Shown here: in pieces, positions 9,346 through 16,752 of the stretch
How the letters are laid out: each line of letters starts with the position of its first letter
Numbering within the stretch: the first letter of the stretch is position 1
Assembly (NCBI GenBank): GCA_016220035.1
Contig: JACRIO010000210.1
Coordinates: 1 to 33,113, forward strand
Length of the DNA: 33,113 bases
Reading direction: 5' to 3'
Source: Planctomycetota bacterium
GTDB taxonomy: Bacteria > Planctomycetota > UBA1135 > GCA-002686595
Translations under genes and position numbers: made by a program
The notes under the pieces: generated by a model
The model's database searches: none
What the model saw: the letters and a program-made list of their open reading frames with translations, nothing else
Told to the model about the DNA's origin: nothing

Positions 9346-10346
9346 GACTGCGCGCTCGCGACCTCGGCCCGCACGCGCGCAATCTGTTCGGGATCGGGGT
9401 TGCCGCCGGAGACGATCGCGACGGCGCGCAGCGGGTTCGCGCGCGAGCGGCCGGCGAGGAGCGCCTCGGGGACCTTGCCCGCGAAGAGCGCCGCGCACGC
9501 CGCCGAGCCCGCGGGCTCGACCGTCTCGCCGAACGCGACGAGCCGCCTCTGCGCGAGGAACACGTCCGCGTCGTCGACGAGCAGCACTCCGTCGAGCGTC
9601 GCGCGGCACACTTCGATGTTGTGGCGGCCGGAGTACGGCGGCGTGAGGCCCTGGATCGCGCTCTCGATCGCGATCGTCACCGGCGCGCCCGCCGCGAGCC
9701 CGCGCGTGAGCGTCGCGGCGCCGCGCGGCTCGACGCCGAACACCTTCGGCCGCGTGCCGAGGCGATCCCGCAGCGCGAGCGACACCCCGCTCGCGAGCCC
9801 GCCGCCGCCGACGGGGATCAGGACGAGCTCGACGTCCGGCATCGCGTCCGCGACCTCGAGCCCGACGGTGCCCGCACCGAGCAGCGTGCGTTCGGCGTCG
9901 TACGGATGCACGAGCGTCGCGCCGGCCTTCACGCGCCGATCGCACTCTTCCTCGGCCGCGAGCCGCGTCTCGGAGAGCACGACCTCGGCGCCGAACTCGC
10001 GGCACGCCGCGATCTTGTTCGCGTACGCGTTCTTCGGCATCACGATCGTCGCGCGCACGCCCAAGCGCTGCGCCGCCCACGCGAGCGCCTTGCCGTGGTT
10101 GCCCGAGCTCGTGCAGACGACGCCGCCCTCGCGCTCGGCGTCGGTGAGCTGCGCCACCTGGTTCCAAGCACCGCGCGCCTTGAACGCGCCGATCACCTGG
10201 CGATTCTCGAGCTTGAGCCAGAGCGCGACGCGCTCGTCCCCGCAGTCGAAGCGCACGAGCGGCGTCTTCTCGACGACGCCCGCGATGCGGCGCGCGGCTT
10301 CCTCGATGCGCTCGGGGTGGAAACGGGACCAGGGAGCGGGCTGCAT
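9342..10346 (-). CDS. PLP-dependent threonine/serine dehydratase family enzyme
   Basis: A 334-residue fold-type-II PLP enzyme, by family a threonine or serine ammonia-lyase or an amino acid racemase. The Schiff-base lysine is Lys56 in GAFKARGA (family consensus has Ser where Ala54 stands), SSGNHG (80-85) binds the substrate carboxylate, GGGGLASG (180-187) holds the PLP phosphate, and SGGN near residue 313 contacts the pyridine nitrogen. The protein stops after the catalytic domain with no ACT domain, unlike feedback-regulated biosynthetic IlvA, so a catabolic or racemase role is possible. It is first in a two-gene operon with the TrmJ-like gene. ATG 10346 is preceded by a good -35/-10 pair. 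Confidence 0.87.
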   Translation of the reverse strand: MQPAPWSRFHPERIEEAARRIAGVVEKTPLVRFDCGDERVALWLKLENRQVIGAFKARGAWNQVAQLTDAEREGGVVCTSSGNHGKALAWAAQRLGVRATIVMPKNAYANKIAACREFGAEVVLSETRLAAEEECDRRVKAGATLVHPYDAERTLLGAGTVGLEVADAMPDVELVLIPVGGGGLASGVSLALRDRLGTRPKVFGVEPRGAATLTRGLAAGAPVTIAIESAIQGLTPPYSGRHNIEVCRATLDGVLLVDDADVFLAQRRLVAFGETVEPAGSAACAALFAGKVPEALLAGRSRANPLRAVAIVSGGNPDPEQIARVRAEVASAQS

Positions 10347-10373
10347 GCGTCGATCCGATCGAGGGAGCGCGGG

Positions 10374-10402
10374 AGTCTATCCGAGTCCTGGACACGCTCC
10401 AA
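10374..10402 (-). promoter_or_regulatory. Sigma70-type promoter of the lyase operon
   Basis: On the minus strand TTGGAG (10402-10397) and TAGACT (10379-10374) are separated by 17 nt, with the -10 box ending 27 nt before the ATG. This is one of the two best -35/-10 pairs in the window. Confidence 0.55.
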
Positions 10403-10514
10403 CGCGCGGTGCGCGCGGGAATCCGAGCAACCGAGCACGCGCCGCGGGGTTTCAGGCGCTCCCATGGACTCGCCCTCGTCACCTCGAAGTCGTTCTCGCC
10501 CGGCGTGGGAGCAC

Positions 10515-11873
10515 ATGGCGTCCCGAGTCGCGCTCGCGGCGGTGCTCCTCGTCGCGTCCGCGTGTCGCACACGCACGGCGGGAGCTCCGGACGTCGCGCC
10601 GGCGACCGCGTTCGCGCCGGAACCCGCGGGACGTCGCGTCCCGAGCTTGTTCGGGATGCACGTGGGCGCGGTCGCGGACCTCGATGGTGACGCGGCCGAG
10701 GACCTCGCCGTCGGCGATCCCGACGCCGGTGGAACGGCCGAAGGCGCCCTTCACTTCTACTCGTCGCGGACGGGCGCGTACCTCGGCTCGATCGCGGGGC
10801 GTGGAGCCGACGACGTCATCGGCACCCTCTTCACGGAACTCCCGCGCTTCGGCGAAGAAGGCCTGCCGATGCTCGTCGTCGTGGCGCGCGGGTGCCTGTG
10901 GACGGGTAGAGGCAACCACGACGTGTGGAATCAGAGCTCGAGCCAGTTGCTTGCTTGTGATCCGCAACGACTCGCGTGGTCTCCGCGCTCGTGGACCGCG
11001 CCGCCGGGGGAGCGCGTGTTCGCGTTGGTCGCAGCGAGCGCCCCGGACGGCGAACCGACGGACGACGTCGTGGCCACGCTCGTCGGCATGCGAGAGTCTG
11101 TTTCCGTCGGTCGAGTCGTGCGCATCGACATACGACGGGGCCTGCTCGAGTGGGGTTGCGCCCCGCCGCGCGTGGGGAGGGCCTTCGGCGAGGTCCTCGC
11201 TTTGGTCGCGGATTCGAACGACGACGGCGTGCACGAGATCTTCACGACGCAGAACGAGAGCATGGGCGTGTGCGGCTACCTGCTCGACGGCGCGAGCGGG
11301 ACGGTGCTGACGCGGGCGATCCTCGAGGAGAGCACATGGTGCACGGCGCTCTCGTCGTGCCGCGCGGCCGATGTCGACCGCGACGGCATGCCCGAGGTCG
11401 CGATCGCGATCTCGGACGCGGGGGACGTGTCGACCACGCCGCGTTCCGTGCTGCTCGTCTCGCCGCGCACGCTCGCGATCGTCGGCCGCATCGAGGCCCC
11501 CACGGAGGAGGAGCGCACGGGCTCGATGCAGTTCGGGTTCTCGATGAGCGCCGTGCCGGACCTCGACGGCGACGGCGAGGTCGAGCTCCTGATCGCCTCG
11601 CGCACCAACGGACTCCAGCCACTTCGCGGTCGTGCGCGCGTGTTCGCGAGCACGGACGGGAGCGTGCTCCACGAGTGGTCGGCGAACGGCGGCTTCGGGT
11701 GGTCGTGCGCCGTGCTTCGCGATGCGCGCTGTCCGTCCGCCTGGCGCGCGGCGGTCTCCGCGTTCGTCATCGAGTACCCGGCACTCGGCGAGCGCGTCGA
11801 GTTGCTCGACGCCTCGCGTCCGTCGCAAAGCGTGCTGCGCGCTCCTGGGTTCGTCGCGCGCCCCGTCCGCTGA
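10515..11873 (+). CDS. FG-GAP repeat lipoprotein
   Basis: A 452-residue exported protein made of beta-propeller-type FG-GAP/VCBS repeats. At least four repeats show the calcium-loop pattern DxDxDxxxD: ADLDGDAAEDL (about residue 54), ADSNDDGVHEI (about 231), ADVDRDGMPEV (about 286) and PDLDGDGEVEL (about 349). The N-terminus MASRVALAAVLLVASAC is a lipoprotein signal with Cys17. ATG 10515 is preferred because the signal starts there and GGGAG lies just upstream; ATG 10464 in the same frame would place 17 polar residues before it. Such proteins are common on planctomycete cell surfaces; ligand and role are unknown. It is transcribed divergently from the lyase operon. Confidence 0.8.
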   Translation: MASRVALAAVLLVASACRTRTAGAPDVAPATAFAPEPAGRRVPSLFGMHVGAVADLDGDAAEDLAVGDPDAGGTAEGALHFYSSRTGAYLGSIAGRGADDVIGTLFTELPRFGEEGLPMLVVVARGCLWTGRGNHDVWNQSSSQLLACDPQRLAWSPRSWTAPPGERVFALVAASAPDGEPTDDVVATLVGMRESVSVGRVVRIDIRRGLLEWGCAPPRVGRAFGEVLALVADSNDDGVHEIFTTQNESMGVCGYLLDGASGTVLTRAILEESTWCTALSSCRAADVDRDGMPEVAIAISDAGDVSTTPRSVLLVSPRTLAIVGRIEAPTEEERTGSMQFGFSMSAVPDLDGDGEVELLIASRTNGLQPLRGRARVFASTDGSVLHEWSANGGFGWSCAVLRDARCPSAWRAAVSAFVIEYPALGERVELLDASRPSQSVLRAPGFVARPVR

Positions 11874-11885
11874 ACGACGGGCTCC

Positions 11886-11913
11886 GGGTGTCCTCGCGGC
11901 GCTCGCCACACCC
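11886..11913. terminator. Possible stem-loop terminator after the FG-GAP gene
   Basis: GGGTGT pairs with ACACCC across a 16-nt GC-rich loop, 12 nt after the stop codon, followed by ACGAAAAGG but no T-run. Weak candidate. Confidence 0.2.
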
Positions 11914-11921
11914 ACGAAAAG

Positions 11922-11943
11922 GATTGGATGTGTCTGCCCAATC
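11922..11943. repeat. Small inverted repeat GATTGG/CCAATC
   Basis: Six-base arms (11922-11927 and 11938-11943) around a 10-nt loop. It overlaps the first copy of the direct repeat described next and may be part of an extragenic palindromic unit upstream of the transposase gene. Confidence 0.3.
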
Positions 11944-11963
11944 GACGAGCACCTCGTTTCGCG
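11926..11963 (+). repeat. Imperfect direct repeat, copy A
   Basis: Starts GGATGTGTCTGCCCAATC and continues to CTCGTTTCGCG. It matches copy B at 12028-12065 (GGAGTGTCCGCCCAATC ... ATCGTTCGACGCG) with small gaps and substitutions; the copies are spaced 102 nt apart in the leader of the transposase gene. Confidence 0.4.
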
Positions 11964-12027
11964 GCAGAGTCCGGATCCCTGGGACGTAGACCCGCGCTCG
12001 CGACGTGTCGCGCGCACGCTGCATCCC

Positions 12028-12065
12028 GGAGTGTCCGCCCAATCAGAGGTGCATCGTTCGACGCG
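12028..12065 (+). repeat. Imperfect direct repeat, copy B
   Basis: Second copy of the repeat at 11926-11963; GTGTC-C-GCCCAATC is the best conserved part. Both copies lie in the 288-nt gene-free stretch 11874-12161, which otherwise holds only the stem-loops noted here. Confidence 0.4.
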
Positions 12066-12089
12066 CGCGTGTCCGAGTTCACGCACGCA

Positions 12090-12110
12090 CGAGTTTCTCC
12101 GAGAAACTCG
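12090..12110. promoter_or_regulatory. Perfect 10-bp-arm palindrome upstream of the transposase gene
   Basis: CGAGTTTCTC and GAGAAACTCG are perfect reverse complements around a single C at 12100, ending 51 nt before the ATG at 12162. It is AT-richer than its surroundings, so chance pairing is unlikely. It could be an operator for the transposase gene or a REP-like substrate of the enzyme itself. Confidence 0.45.
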
Positions 12111-12161
12111 GTCACCATTCGCGACTAGAGACGTCGAGCTAGTGGAGGGAGGAAGCAAGTG

Positions 12162-12824
12162 ATGCAACAGTCGATCTTCGAGTTCAGGCAGCGCGGCGGC
12201 GCGCGATCGGGTGCCGGTCGCAAGCGCGTCGCTCCCCGCCCGCTCGTTCCGCACCGCGCGCTGCCCAAGCTCTCGGGACGCCGTCCGCTGCACGTCACGC
12301 TGCGCGTGGTCGAGGGCGTGCAGAGCCTGCGCTCCCGTGGCGTTCACGACGTCGTGCGTGCCGCGTTGCGTGAAGGCGCCGACCGCCTCGGTCTGCGCGT
12401 CGTGCACTACGGCGCGGCGTCGAACCACCTGCACCTCGTGTGCGAGGCGGAGAGCGAGCGGGCACTCGCGCGTGGTATGAAAGGGCTCGCGGTGCGGCTC
12501 GCACACGCCGTGAATCGCTTCCTCGGACGCTCCGGACCGCTCTTCGCCGACCGCTACCACGCGCGCGAACTCCGGGCCCCACGCGACGTGCGCCACGTGC
12601 TCGCCTACGTGTTCGGCAACGCGCGCAGGCATGGCGCGATCGTGAGCGAGCTCCTCGACCCCTGCACGTCGGCCGACTGCTTCGACGGATGGAAGGAGGT
12701 CCGCGGCGGCGAGACGTGGCTCGCGCGGGCGCGCACGTGGCTGCTCACGACGGGATGGCGGCGGCGCGGGCTGCTCTCGATCCGCGAACTTCCGCGCGGG
12801 ACGCCGACGACGAGTTCGGCGTAG
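12162..12824 (+). CDS. REP-associated-type tyrosine (Y1, HUH) transposase
   Basis: A 220-residue protein of the IS200/TnpA_REP-like family, single-strand DNA endonucleases related to IS200/IS605 transposases but often kept as single-copy genes linked to palindromic repeats (RAYT). The HUH motif is HLH at 89-91 in SNHLHLVCEA; the candidate nucleophile is Tyr149 in LAYVFGNARRHG; FADRYHAREL (128-137) is also typical. The N-terminus has a basic RGGARSGAGRKR stretch common in this family. The start is set by a strong Shine-Dalgarno stretch (GGAGGGAGGAAG, 12144-12155); a GTG at 12159 is adjacent. The flanking DNA holds palindromes on both sides but no clear insertion-sequence ends, so it is probably a domesticated or REP-mobilising gene. 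Confidence 0.82.
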   Translation: MQQSIFEFRQRGGARSGAGRKRVAPRPLVPHRALPKLSGRRPLHVTLRVVEGVQSLRSRGVHDVVRAALREGADRLGLRVVHYGAASNHLHLVCEAESERALARGMKGLAVRLAHAVNRFLGRSGPLFADRYHARELRAPRDVRHVLAYVFGNARRHGAIVSELLDPCTSADCFDGWKEVRGGETWLARARTWLLTTGWRRRGLLSIRELPRGTPTTSSA

Positions 12825-12859
12825 CTCCGCGAGGGGTCGCATTGCCCGCCCCACGTGGA

Positions 12860-12908
12860 GTGGACGTCCCCGGCCGAGCGTTTCGTCACGAGCTCGGCCG
12901 CCGTCCAC
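12860..12908. repeat. Long imperfect hairpin downstream of the transposase gene
   Basis: Outer arms GTGGACG/CGTCCAC (7 bp) and inner arms GGCCGAGC/GCTCGGCC (8 bp), separated by a small asymmetric internal loop and closed by a 12-nt loop. It starts 36 nt after the stop codon. It may be a REP/BIME-like unit or a terminator shared with the convergent kinase gene. Confidence 0.45.
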
Positions 12909-13088
12909 ACGCGCTCGCCTCCCGCGCGCCACGCCGTTCGATGCTCCAAGCGCGGACACCAGCGCTGGCCTTGCGTGGGTCACGCTGCTCGATGAGTGCT
13001 TCGTTCGCGAGTCCTGGCCCGCCCTTCGAGCGTGCGCATTGGACCGACCAAGTTCAGCGGCCGAGGCGCGAACCCACCGGCGCGCGCG

Positions 13089-16000
13089 TCACTTGCGCAA
13101 CGCCGCCGCCTTCTCGCGGTACGCGTCCGCCGAATCCGTGTCGCCGCGCAGCGTGTAGAGCACGATCAATCCGTCGAGGATCACGAGCTTGTTCACCGCC
13201 CAGAACTTCGGGTTCTCGCCGATCGCGGCCCAGCCCGCGAGCAGGAGCGGCTCGGCCTCGTCCATGCGCCCCAGTCCGGTGAGCGCGATCCCGAGTTGCG
13301 CGCCCGTGTACGCGACCAGCGGGCTCCCGGGCTTCCCCGTGCGCTCGTAGAGCGCGATCGACTCGCGCAGGAGCGTCTCCGCCGCAGGCCAGTCCTCCTG
13401 CGCGAGCGTGATCGTGATCAACTGGTCGCGGAGGTCGTTCGATCCGGGGTTCGTCGCCCCGAGCTTCGCGACGAACACGCGCAGCGCGCTTTCGACGAGC
13501 GTTCGCGCGCCCGCGAAGTCGCCTTGGAGCCGGAGGACCTTCCCGAGATCGGCCCGCGCGCGGGCGAGGTCGAGGTGCTCCTGCCCGAGCGTCCGCTCCC
13601 AATTCGCGACCGCCTCGCCGTACCAACGCTTTGCCCCGTCGAGGTCTCCGTCGTCGCGCGCGAGGCCCCCAAGGCGGTCATAGCAGTCTCCGAGGCCCGC
13701 GTTCCCTTCCGGCAGCACTCTGCGCCGCATCGCGAGCGCCGCTTCGACGTGCTCGCGGGCCTCCGCGCGCTTCCCGCGGGCTTGGAGGACCGAGCCCATC
13801 GTGTTGAGCGCCGTCGCCGTGTCGCGGTGGTCGCCGAGCCCCGCGCGCCGGACGTCGAGCGCGTGCCGGGCGTGCTCCTCCGCGTCGTCGACGGCGCCGA
13901 GCTCGAGCTCGACGGTCGCGAGATCGTGCATGACATCCGCCGTGAACAAGCTGTCCGGGCCTGTCATCGCCTCGCGCAGCGCAAGCGCTTCGACCAGGTC
14001 GTCGCGTGCCTCCTTCCTGCGCCGCTGATCGCGATAGACGTCGGCGCGCTGCCGCAGCGCCGCGGCCGCTTCGAAGCGCGCGTGGACGGGGCCCACGCGC
14101 AGGACCGGGAGCGCCTTCTCGAGATGCGCGAGCGGCTCGTCGACGAGCCCCTTCTGCTGCTGGAAGAACGCGAGCTTCACGCGCAGGATCGCGACGCGGT
14201 CGTTGTCCTCGCCGAAGCTCTGGATCCGCTCGTCGAGGGCCTGCGTGCAGAGCTCGATCGCCTCGTCCGTCGCCCCGAGGTTGTAGCGCGACACGCAAAG
14301 GGTCTGGAGCGCGCGCGCGTGCTCCGCGTCCAACTCGGACCCGGCCGCTGCGATTTCGGCGAGCGCCCCGCGCAGCTTCGCCTCGGCTTCCGAAAACTTC
14401 CCGCGGGAATTGAGCGTGTCCCCGTAGTCGATCGCCAGCACGACACGCGCGCGCGCGTCGGCGTCGTCGGCGGCATGGAGGATCACCTCGGCACGCTGGT
14501 ATTGGCGCTCGGACTCCTCGAACCGGCCGAGGCCCTGGTACGTGTCGCCCAGGGTGCACCGCAGCGCGTACTCGGACTTGGGATCGCTCGCGAACTCGCC
14601 GCCGTCGAGCCGGGTCACCGCGTCGTCGAGGACCGCGCTGACCTTCACGTCCGCGCTCGCCATGCGCACGGGGTTCGCGCTGCGCAACATGCCCGCGAGG
14701 AAGTCGCGCACCGCGGTCGCGCGCCGCGCCGACGCGTCGGCCTCCGCGCGCCGCGTCTCCGCGAGCGTCTCCTGGCGACGCGCCTCGGCCGCTTCCTTCG
14801 ACGCGAGCGCAGCGTTCTCGTCCGCGATCGATTTCAGCCGAAGGCTCATGGCGAGCCCCGCGACGAGCGACAGGATCGCGAGCACACCGGCCGCGGCGAG
14901 CGGCCGGTTGCGCGCGACCCACTTCTTCAGCTCGACCACCGCGCCGGTCTGGTACGCGCGCACGACGCGGCCCTCGAGGAACGCGCGCAGGTCCTCGGCG
15001 AGCTCGAGCGTGTCGCGATAGCGCGCCGGCTTCTCGCGGGCCATCGCCTTCTCGCAAATGGCCTCGAGCTCGGCGGGCAGGTCCGGGCAGAGCTCGCGGA
15101 TCGGCCGCGGCGGGCCCGCGAGCACGAGCGTGAGGATCTCGCGCCCCGTCAGCTTCACGCCCGGCCGCGTGTACGGCCCGTCGCCGGCGAACAGGTGGTA
15201 GAGCATCGCGCCGATCGCGTAGACGTCCGAGCGCCGCGTGACCTCCTCGAGCTTCCCGCGCGCCTGCTCGAGCGGCATGTACGCCGGCGTGCCGATCACG
15301 TCGCCCTCCATCGTCACGAGCGACGACTCCGAGCCGCCCTCGCGCTCCGCGCGCCGCGCCGTCCGCACGGCGGAGGAGTCCGGATCGTCGCGCGCGCCCG
15401 TCGCCAGCTCGTCGGGCTTCCCGAGCACGCGCGCGAGCCCCCAATCCATCACGTACACCTCGCCGAACGCGCCGACCATCACGTTCGCGGGCTTCAGGTC
15501 GCGGTGCACGACGCCCTTCGAGTGCGCGTACGCCATCGCCTCGCACACGCGCAGCAGCACGCCGAGCGCGCGCGTGCGCGTCCAGCCCTCCGCGCCCGTC
15601 CGCGCGAGGTGGAAGATGCGGCCGAGGTCGCGCCCGTGGACGAGGCGCATCGTGAAATACACCTGGCCTTCGCCGTCGAGCCCGAGCTCGTGCACCGGCA
15701 CGACGCACGGGTGCTCGAGCTGGCCGGTGATCTGCGCCTCCTCGAGGAAGCGCGCGACCGTGCGGCCGTCGACGGGCGGCGTCGAGCTGCTCGCGCGCTG
15801 CCCGTCGCTGCCGAGCACGACCTTCATCGCGAGCTCGCGCCCGAGGTCCTCGTCCCACACGCGCAGGATGGCGCCCATGCCGCCGCGCGCGAGCTCGCCG
15901 CGCAGCCGATACCGCGAACCCTTGGGCCCCTGCGCCGCGATGCGGCGGAGCAATTCCCCCGACGCCGCCGAGCCCGACCCCATCAACGAGGACGCGGAGA

Positions 16001-16187
16001 CGAACGAAGCGCGCACCGACGTGACGCCCGCCGCTCGCATCTGCTCGAGCACGCGCTCGTACGCGCCGTGGAGCGCGCGCAGGCCCGTCGCGTCGGCGGG
16101 ATGCTCCGCGCAGAACGCCTCGAAATCCGCGCCGGCGCCCTGGCGCAGGAACTCGACGAACAGGTGCTCGCTCGGGGTCGCGGACAT
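13089..16187 (-). CDS. Membrane serine/threonine protein kinase with TPR tail
   Basis: A 1032-residue PknB-type kinase. After about 90 N-terminal residues comes the kinase domain: glycine loop GELARGGMG (97-105), ATP-binding Lys122 in AMKVV, catalytic HRDLKPAN (228-235), DWG at 248-250 where most kinases have DFG, and GTPAYMPLEQ (299-308; the usual APE is PLE). One TM helix (about 429-449) follows, then a coiled segment and TPR-like repeats from about residue 500 to the end, which should lie outside the cytoplasm. The start is placed at 16187 (MSATPSEHLF) rather than 16247, because the upstream 20 residues are Arg/Pro-rich and read into a transposon-like element. Substrates are unknown; TPRs suggest protein-protein sensing. 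Confidence 0.88.
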   Translation of the reverse strand: MSATPSEHLFVEFLRQGAGADFEAFCAEHPADATGLRALHGAYERVLEQMRAAGVTSVRASFVSASSLMGSGSAASGELLRRIAAQGPKGSRYRLRGELARGGMGAILRVWDEDLGRELAMKVVLGSDGQRASSSTPPVDGRTVARFLEEAQITGQLEHPCVVPVHELGLDGEGQVYFTMRLVHGRDLGRIFHLARTGAEGWTRTRALGVLLRVCEAMAYAHSKGVVHRDLKPANVMVGAFGEVYVMDWGLARVLGKPDELATGARDDPDSSAVRTARRAEREGGSESSLVTMEGDVIGTPAYMPLEQARGKLEEVTRRSDVYAIGAMLYHLFAGDGPYTRPGVKLTGREILTLVLAGPPRPIRELCPDLPAELEAICEKAMAREKPARYRDTLELAEDLRAFLEGRVVRAYQTGAVVELKKWVARNRPLAAAGVLAILSLVAGLAMSLRLKSIADENAALASKEAAEARRQETLAETRRAEADASARRATAVRDFLAGMLRSANPVRMASADVKVSAVLDDAVTRLDGGEFASDPKSEYALRCTLGDTYQGLGRFEESERQYQRAEVILHAADDADARARVVLAIDYGDTLNSRGKFSEAEAKLRGALAEIAAAGSELDAEHARALQTLCVSRYNLGATDEAIELCTQALDERIQSFGEDNDRVAILRVKLAFFQQQKGLVDEPLAHLEKALPVLRVGPVHARFEAAAALRQRADVYRDQRRRKEARDDLVEALALREAMTGPDSLFTADVMHDLATVELELGAVDDAEEHARHALDVRRAGLGDHRDTATALNTMGSVLQARGKRAEAREHVEAALAMRRRVLPEGNAGLGDCYDRLGGLARDDGDLDGAKRWYGEAVANWERTLGQEHLDLARARADLGKVLRLQGDFAGARTLVESALRVFVAKLGATNPGSNDLRDQLITITLAQEDWPAAETLLRESIALYERTGKPGSPLVAYTGAQLGIALTGLGRMDEAEPLLLAGWAAIGENPKFWAVNKLVILDGLIVLYTLRGDTDSADAYREKAAALRK

Positions 16188-16227
16188 GCGGGATCCAAGA
16201 CGCGTCGCGCGTGCTGGAATCGGCGGG

Positions 16228-16233
16228 AGTCTA
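16228..16233 (-). promoter_or_regulatory. Putative -10 box TAGACT of the TPR kinase, at the MITE border
   Basis: Minus-strand TAGACT followed by CCCGCC, nearly the same context as the lyase promoter. It ends 40 nt before the start codon. Its TAG overlaps the CTAG terminus of the element at 16231-16397, so any native -35 region is displaced by the insertion. Confidence 0.35.
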
Positions 16234-16397
16234 GTGTCCCGTCCCACAAGTATCTTGAACGATCCGCCGCGCTGGATCGACGCTGCCGGCGTTGCGCCTC
16301 CTCCGAGTACTGCAGCGAGTACGCGTCGTCAGCGCGCCTTGCCAGCCTCGACCCATCACGGCGCTTCGTCCAAGATACTCGTGGGACGTGACACTAG
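16231..16397. mobile_element. MITE-like element, 167 bp, IS630/Tc1-like ends
   Basis: The two 29-nt ends (16231-16259 and 16369-16397) are inverted repeats matching at 26 of 29 positions; both read CTAGTGTC inward from the outside, followed by CGTCCCAC after one variable base. Complementarity continues imperfectly toward the centre, so the single strand could fold into a long hairpin. No coding capacity is present. The outer CTAG fits the known preference of IS630-family elements for CTAG with duplication of TA, which would make the element proper 16234-16394 flanked by TA. No transposase or second copy lies in the window, so family assignment is inference. Confidence 0.72.
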
Positions 16398-16752
16398 CAG
16401 CGGAGTCGCCGCGATCGTCTCGCTCGGGAGGACCGCTCGGGCGTGCGCTCCGAGCCTCCACGTGCGTTGATCAAGAAACACGGGTGCCGGCCAAGGAGCC
16501 GCGGTGCGCTCCGAAGGCCCTCGAGAAGCACGTCGTCCTCTTGGTCACGAGGATCTCCAACGCGCTCGTCGGTGACTCCACCGAGCGGGCCGGCCACGCG
16601 ATCGTCGGCCCGCTGCCTTTCGACGCACGACGGGCTCGTCGGCGGCCCGCGTGCTCCGGACGAGGGTCGCGCTCCACGGTTTCGACTACGAGGACGCTGA
16701 TCGCGAGCAGGACTGCTTGCTTCACGCGCGCCGTGTGGCAGCTTGAGGCCCC
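16398..16752. other. Gene-free stretch between MITE and patatin gene
   Basis: 355 nt with no convincing gene. A minus-strand frame begins VKQAVLLAISVLVVET near 16722 and resembles a signal peptide, but the remainder has no recognisable domain and no ribosome binding site precedes it. The stretch presumably carries the promoter of the patatin gene, though I found no clear -10 box. Confidence 0.5.

Noticed and set aside
3440-9382. A 1980-codon open frame on the minus strand
   Set aside because: It lies antisense to the RND pump and sulfatase genes and runs across the methyltransferase. Its Arg-rich, low-complexity translation is an artefact of high GC; the genes on the opposite strand have clear family motifs.
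16187-16247. Extended start of the TPR kinase at 16247
   Set aside because: The added residues are Arg/Pro-rich and encoded partly by the inserted MITE-like element; MSATPSEHLF at 16187 is the natural start.
16471-16722. Minus-strand frame starting VKQAVLLAISVLVVET, like a signal peptide
   Set aside because: No ribosome binding site, no recognisable sequence after the hydrophobic start, and no neighbour that would explain it. It may be a decayed gene but cannot be supported.
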